Assembly: GCA_964589725.1 (NCBI GenBank)
Contig: CAZPUJ010000646.1
Span: 1-6,395 of the forward strand
Direction: 5' to 3'
DNA from: CAYSHJ01 sp964589725
GTDB lineage: Bacteria > Planctomycetota > Planctomycetia > Planctomycetales > Planctomycetaceae
DNA length: 6,395 nucleotides
Below are positions 5,311-6,395 of the stretch, piece after piece. The position numbers were made by a program, and so were the translations under genes. Below the pieces are notes generated by a model that ran no database searches, was not told the DNA's origin, and saw only the letters and a program-made list of their open reading frames with translations. How positions within the stretch are numbered: the first letter of the stretch is position 1; each line of letters starts with the position of its first letter.

Positions 5311-6072
5311 ATGGACTCGGCAGCAGACTCTCAATCGGGCGATTCGACCCCGACGACCAGCGGCAGCCAACTCGCGGAGTCGCTGTCCGGATCGAGCCAA
5401 AAGGTTTGGCTTAATCGCATCTCGACCCGTTGGACGGCGGTCAACAATCCGACGTTGTTCGTAAGGCGTTACGGTCGAGCGATCCGAAAATACATCGCGA
5501 CCTTGATTCGCGACCCGAACGACGCCGAAGAAGTCGAACAGGACTTCATGCTGCGGATGGTGCAAAAGGGCTTTCACACGGCCGACTCGAACAAGGGCAA
5601 GTTCCGCTATTACCTGATCACGATTGTGCGGAACGCGGCGATGCAGTGGCTCTGCCGCCGCAATCAAATGCCGATGTCGGCCGAGGGGATGGAATTGGTG
5701 CCGGCGTCCGTCGAGGCTCATACGGAATGGACCAGCGACTGGCGCAAGTGCATAATGAAGTCAGCTTGGAAGACGCTCGACAAATACCAGAAGCGAACGA
5801 CCGGCAACCTGTTCTGCACCGTGCTACGAGTGTCGGCGCAATACCCGGAAGTCGATTCGACGACGTTGGCCAAAAAGGTCTCAGAGATGACCGGCCAACA
5901 CCTCACTCCGGAGGCGTATCGCAAGCAACTCAGTCGAGCTCGCAAACGCTTCGCCGACCTGATCGTGCAAGAGGTCGCCCGCACGCTCATCGAACCAACG
6001 CTCGAAGGAATTAAGGACGAGCTGAATTGCCTCGACTTGATGAAGTACGTCGAAGGGTATTTGCCGGATTAG
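5311..6072 (+). CDS. ECF-type RNA polymerase sigma factor (planctomycete-like)
   Basis: 253-residue protein with the layout of an extracytoplasmic-function sigma factor, which directs RNA polymerase to a specific promoter set. Residues 1-30 are Ser/Thr-rich and probably disordered. Sigma region 2 spans about 45-118: YGRAIRKYIATLIRDPNDAE (54-73), VEQDFMLRMV (75-84, the 'D-.-.Q..F' core), KFRYYLITIVRNAAMQWLCR (97-116). Region 4 spans about 150-222 and is divergent: TLAKKVSEMTG (185-195) and AYRKQLSRARKRFADLIVQE (202-221, the recognition-helix-type RAR motif). A tail, EVARTLIEPTLEGIKDEL (221-238), continues to residue 253. It is longer than a minimal ECF sigma (about 170-200). No anti-sigma gene is adjacent: upstream is the divergent membrane protein and downstream the convergent bL25 gene, 37 bases away. 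The promoter targets and inducing signal cannot be read from the sequence. Confidence 0.85.
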   Translation: MDSAADSQSGDSTPTTSGSQLAESLSGSSQKVWLNRISTRWTAVNNPTLFVRRYGRAIRKYIATLIRDPNDAEEVEQDFMLRMVQKGFHTADSNKGKFRYYLITIVRNAAMQWLCRRNQMPMSAEGMELVPASVEAHTEWTSDWRKCIMKSAWKTLDKYQKRTTGNLFCTVLRVSAQYPEVDSTTLAKKVSEMTGQHLTPEAYRKQLSRARKRFADLIVQEVARTLIEPTLEGIKDELNCLDLMKYVEGYLPD

Positions 6073-6109
6073 CCGAAGTTCGTCATTAAGGACTCCGCGC
6101 CTTGCTCGG

Positions 6110-6395
6110 CTACTTCTTGGCCGCCTTCTCCTTCTCTTTCTCCTCGCCTTCCTCGGCGGCCTTCTTTTCTTTCTTGATCACCTCAGGCTCGGCCGGTCCT
6201 GGTGTCTCCGTGGCCGTCGGTTCCTCGATGACGATCGGTTGGATCACACGGGCAACGATCGCATCCGGGTTGTTATGCACCTTGATCCCTTCGGGAATCT
6301 CCAAATCGCGGACGTGAATCACGTCGCCAATCTGTAGACCTTGCACCTTGACGATGATCCCGTCCGGAATCTTGATCGCCAAGCAGTCAACTGAC
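6110..6395 (-). CDS. rplY: Ribosomal protein bL25 (TL5/Ctc type), C-terminal part
   Basis: The frame is open to the right edge of the window, so the true start and the N-terminal 5S rRNA-binding domain lie outside; the TTG at 6382 inside the frame is not the start. The 94 visible residues are most of the C-terminal beta domain of the long, Ctc/TL5-type bL25. It begins SVDCLAIKIPDGIIVKVQGL and continues LQIGDVIHVRDLEIPEGIKV and NPDAIVARVIQP, which match the family's 'IP..I.VDVSGL.IGD.IHV.DL..PEG' pattern. After VIEEP comes a low-complexity tail rich in Pro/Thr, then Lys/Glu (EVIKKEKKAAEEGEEKEKEK, ending AAKK); such charged tails are common and variable in this protein. The gene converges with the sigma gene; the usual downstream partner pth is not present. 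Confidence 0.92.
   Translation of the reverse strand, partial: SVDCLAIKIPDGIIVKVQGLQIGDVIHVRDLEIPEGIKVHNNPDAIVARVIQPIVIEEPTATETPGPAEPEVIKKEKKAAEEGEEKEKEKAAKK

Noticed and set aside
5236..5721. 161-codon open frame on the - strand opposite the sigma gene
   Set aside because: It is the complement of well-supported sigma region 2 coding and is Arg/His-rich without a domain pattern.
6071..6111. Possible terminator between the sigma and bL25 genes
   Set aside because: AGCCGA (6071-6076) can pair with TCGGCT (6106-6111), but the loop is 29 bases and there is no T-run on either strand.
6380..6382. TTG as start of a complete 90-residue protein
   Set aside because: The frame stays open to the window edge and the preceding residues (SVDC) fit the bL25 family pattern, so the gene is cut by the window and not complete.

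Overview
The window looks like a piece of a planctomycete chromosome, probably Pirellulales-like. Three things suggest this. The ECF-type sigma gene has the long, divergent second half and the 'EVARTL-PT-EL' tail I associate with planctomycetes. A palindromic repeat near 3.9 kb resembles repeats I remember from those genomes. Shine-Dalgarno signals are patchy, and coding is GC-rich throughout. The assignment rests on recollection of family and repeat features, not on a search.

Layout. Bases 1-188 are the junction downstream of the leftward operon: a 21-codon open tail at the left edge on the + strand, then small overlapping hairpins. Bases 189-3714 hold three leftward genes in the order ROK sugar kinase, Ppx/GppA-type phosphatase with an HD-like C-terminal domain, and inositol monophosphatase-family phosphatase. 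The kinase and Ppx genes overlap by 11 bases, so they are probably co-transcribed. Bases 3715-4095 are a divergent intergenic region dominated by a nested inverted repeat (3829-3971). Rightward from there is a 90-codon small protein (4096-4368), convergent with a leftward 142-codon tail-anchored membrane protein (4414-4842). A 468-base divergent spacer follows, then a rightward ECF-like sigma factor (5311-6072). The last gene, convergent with it, is the C-terminal part of ribosomal protein bL25, which runs off the right edge.

How the genes fit together. The leftward cluster joins a sugar kinase, a polyphosphate/pppGpp-type phosphatase and a sugar- or inositol-phosphate phosphatase, so a shared role in phosphate-ester or sugar metabolism is a reasonable inference. 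The other genes show no obvious functional link to it.

Most worth checking: (1) the Ppx-like protein aligns without gaps to E. coli Ppx over 43 residues, and the catalytic glutamate position (E121) is valine, with further active-site changes; (2) the nested inverted repeat looks like a small non-autonomous or REP-like element. I saw no CRISPR array, tRNA, rRNA, complete transposase or evident defence system.
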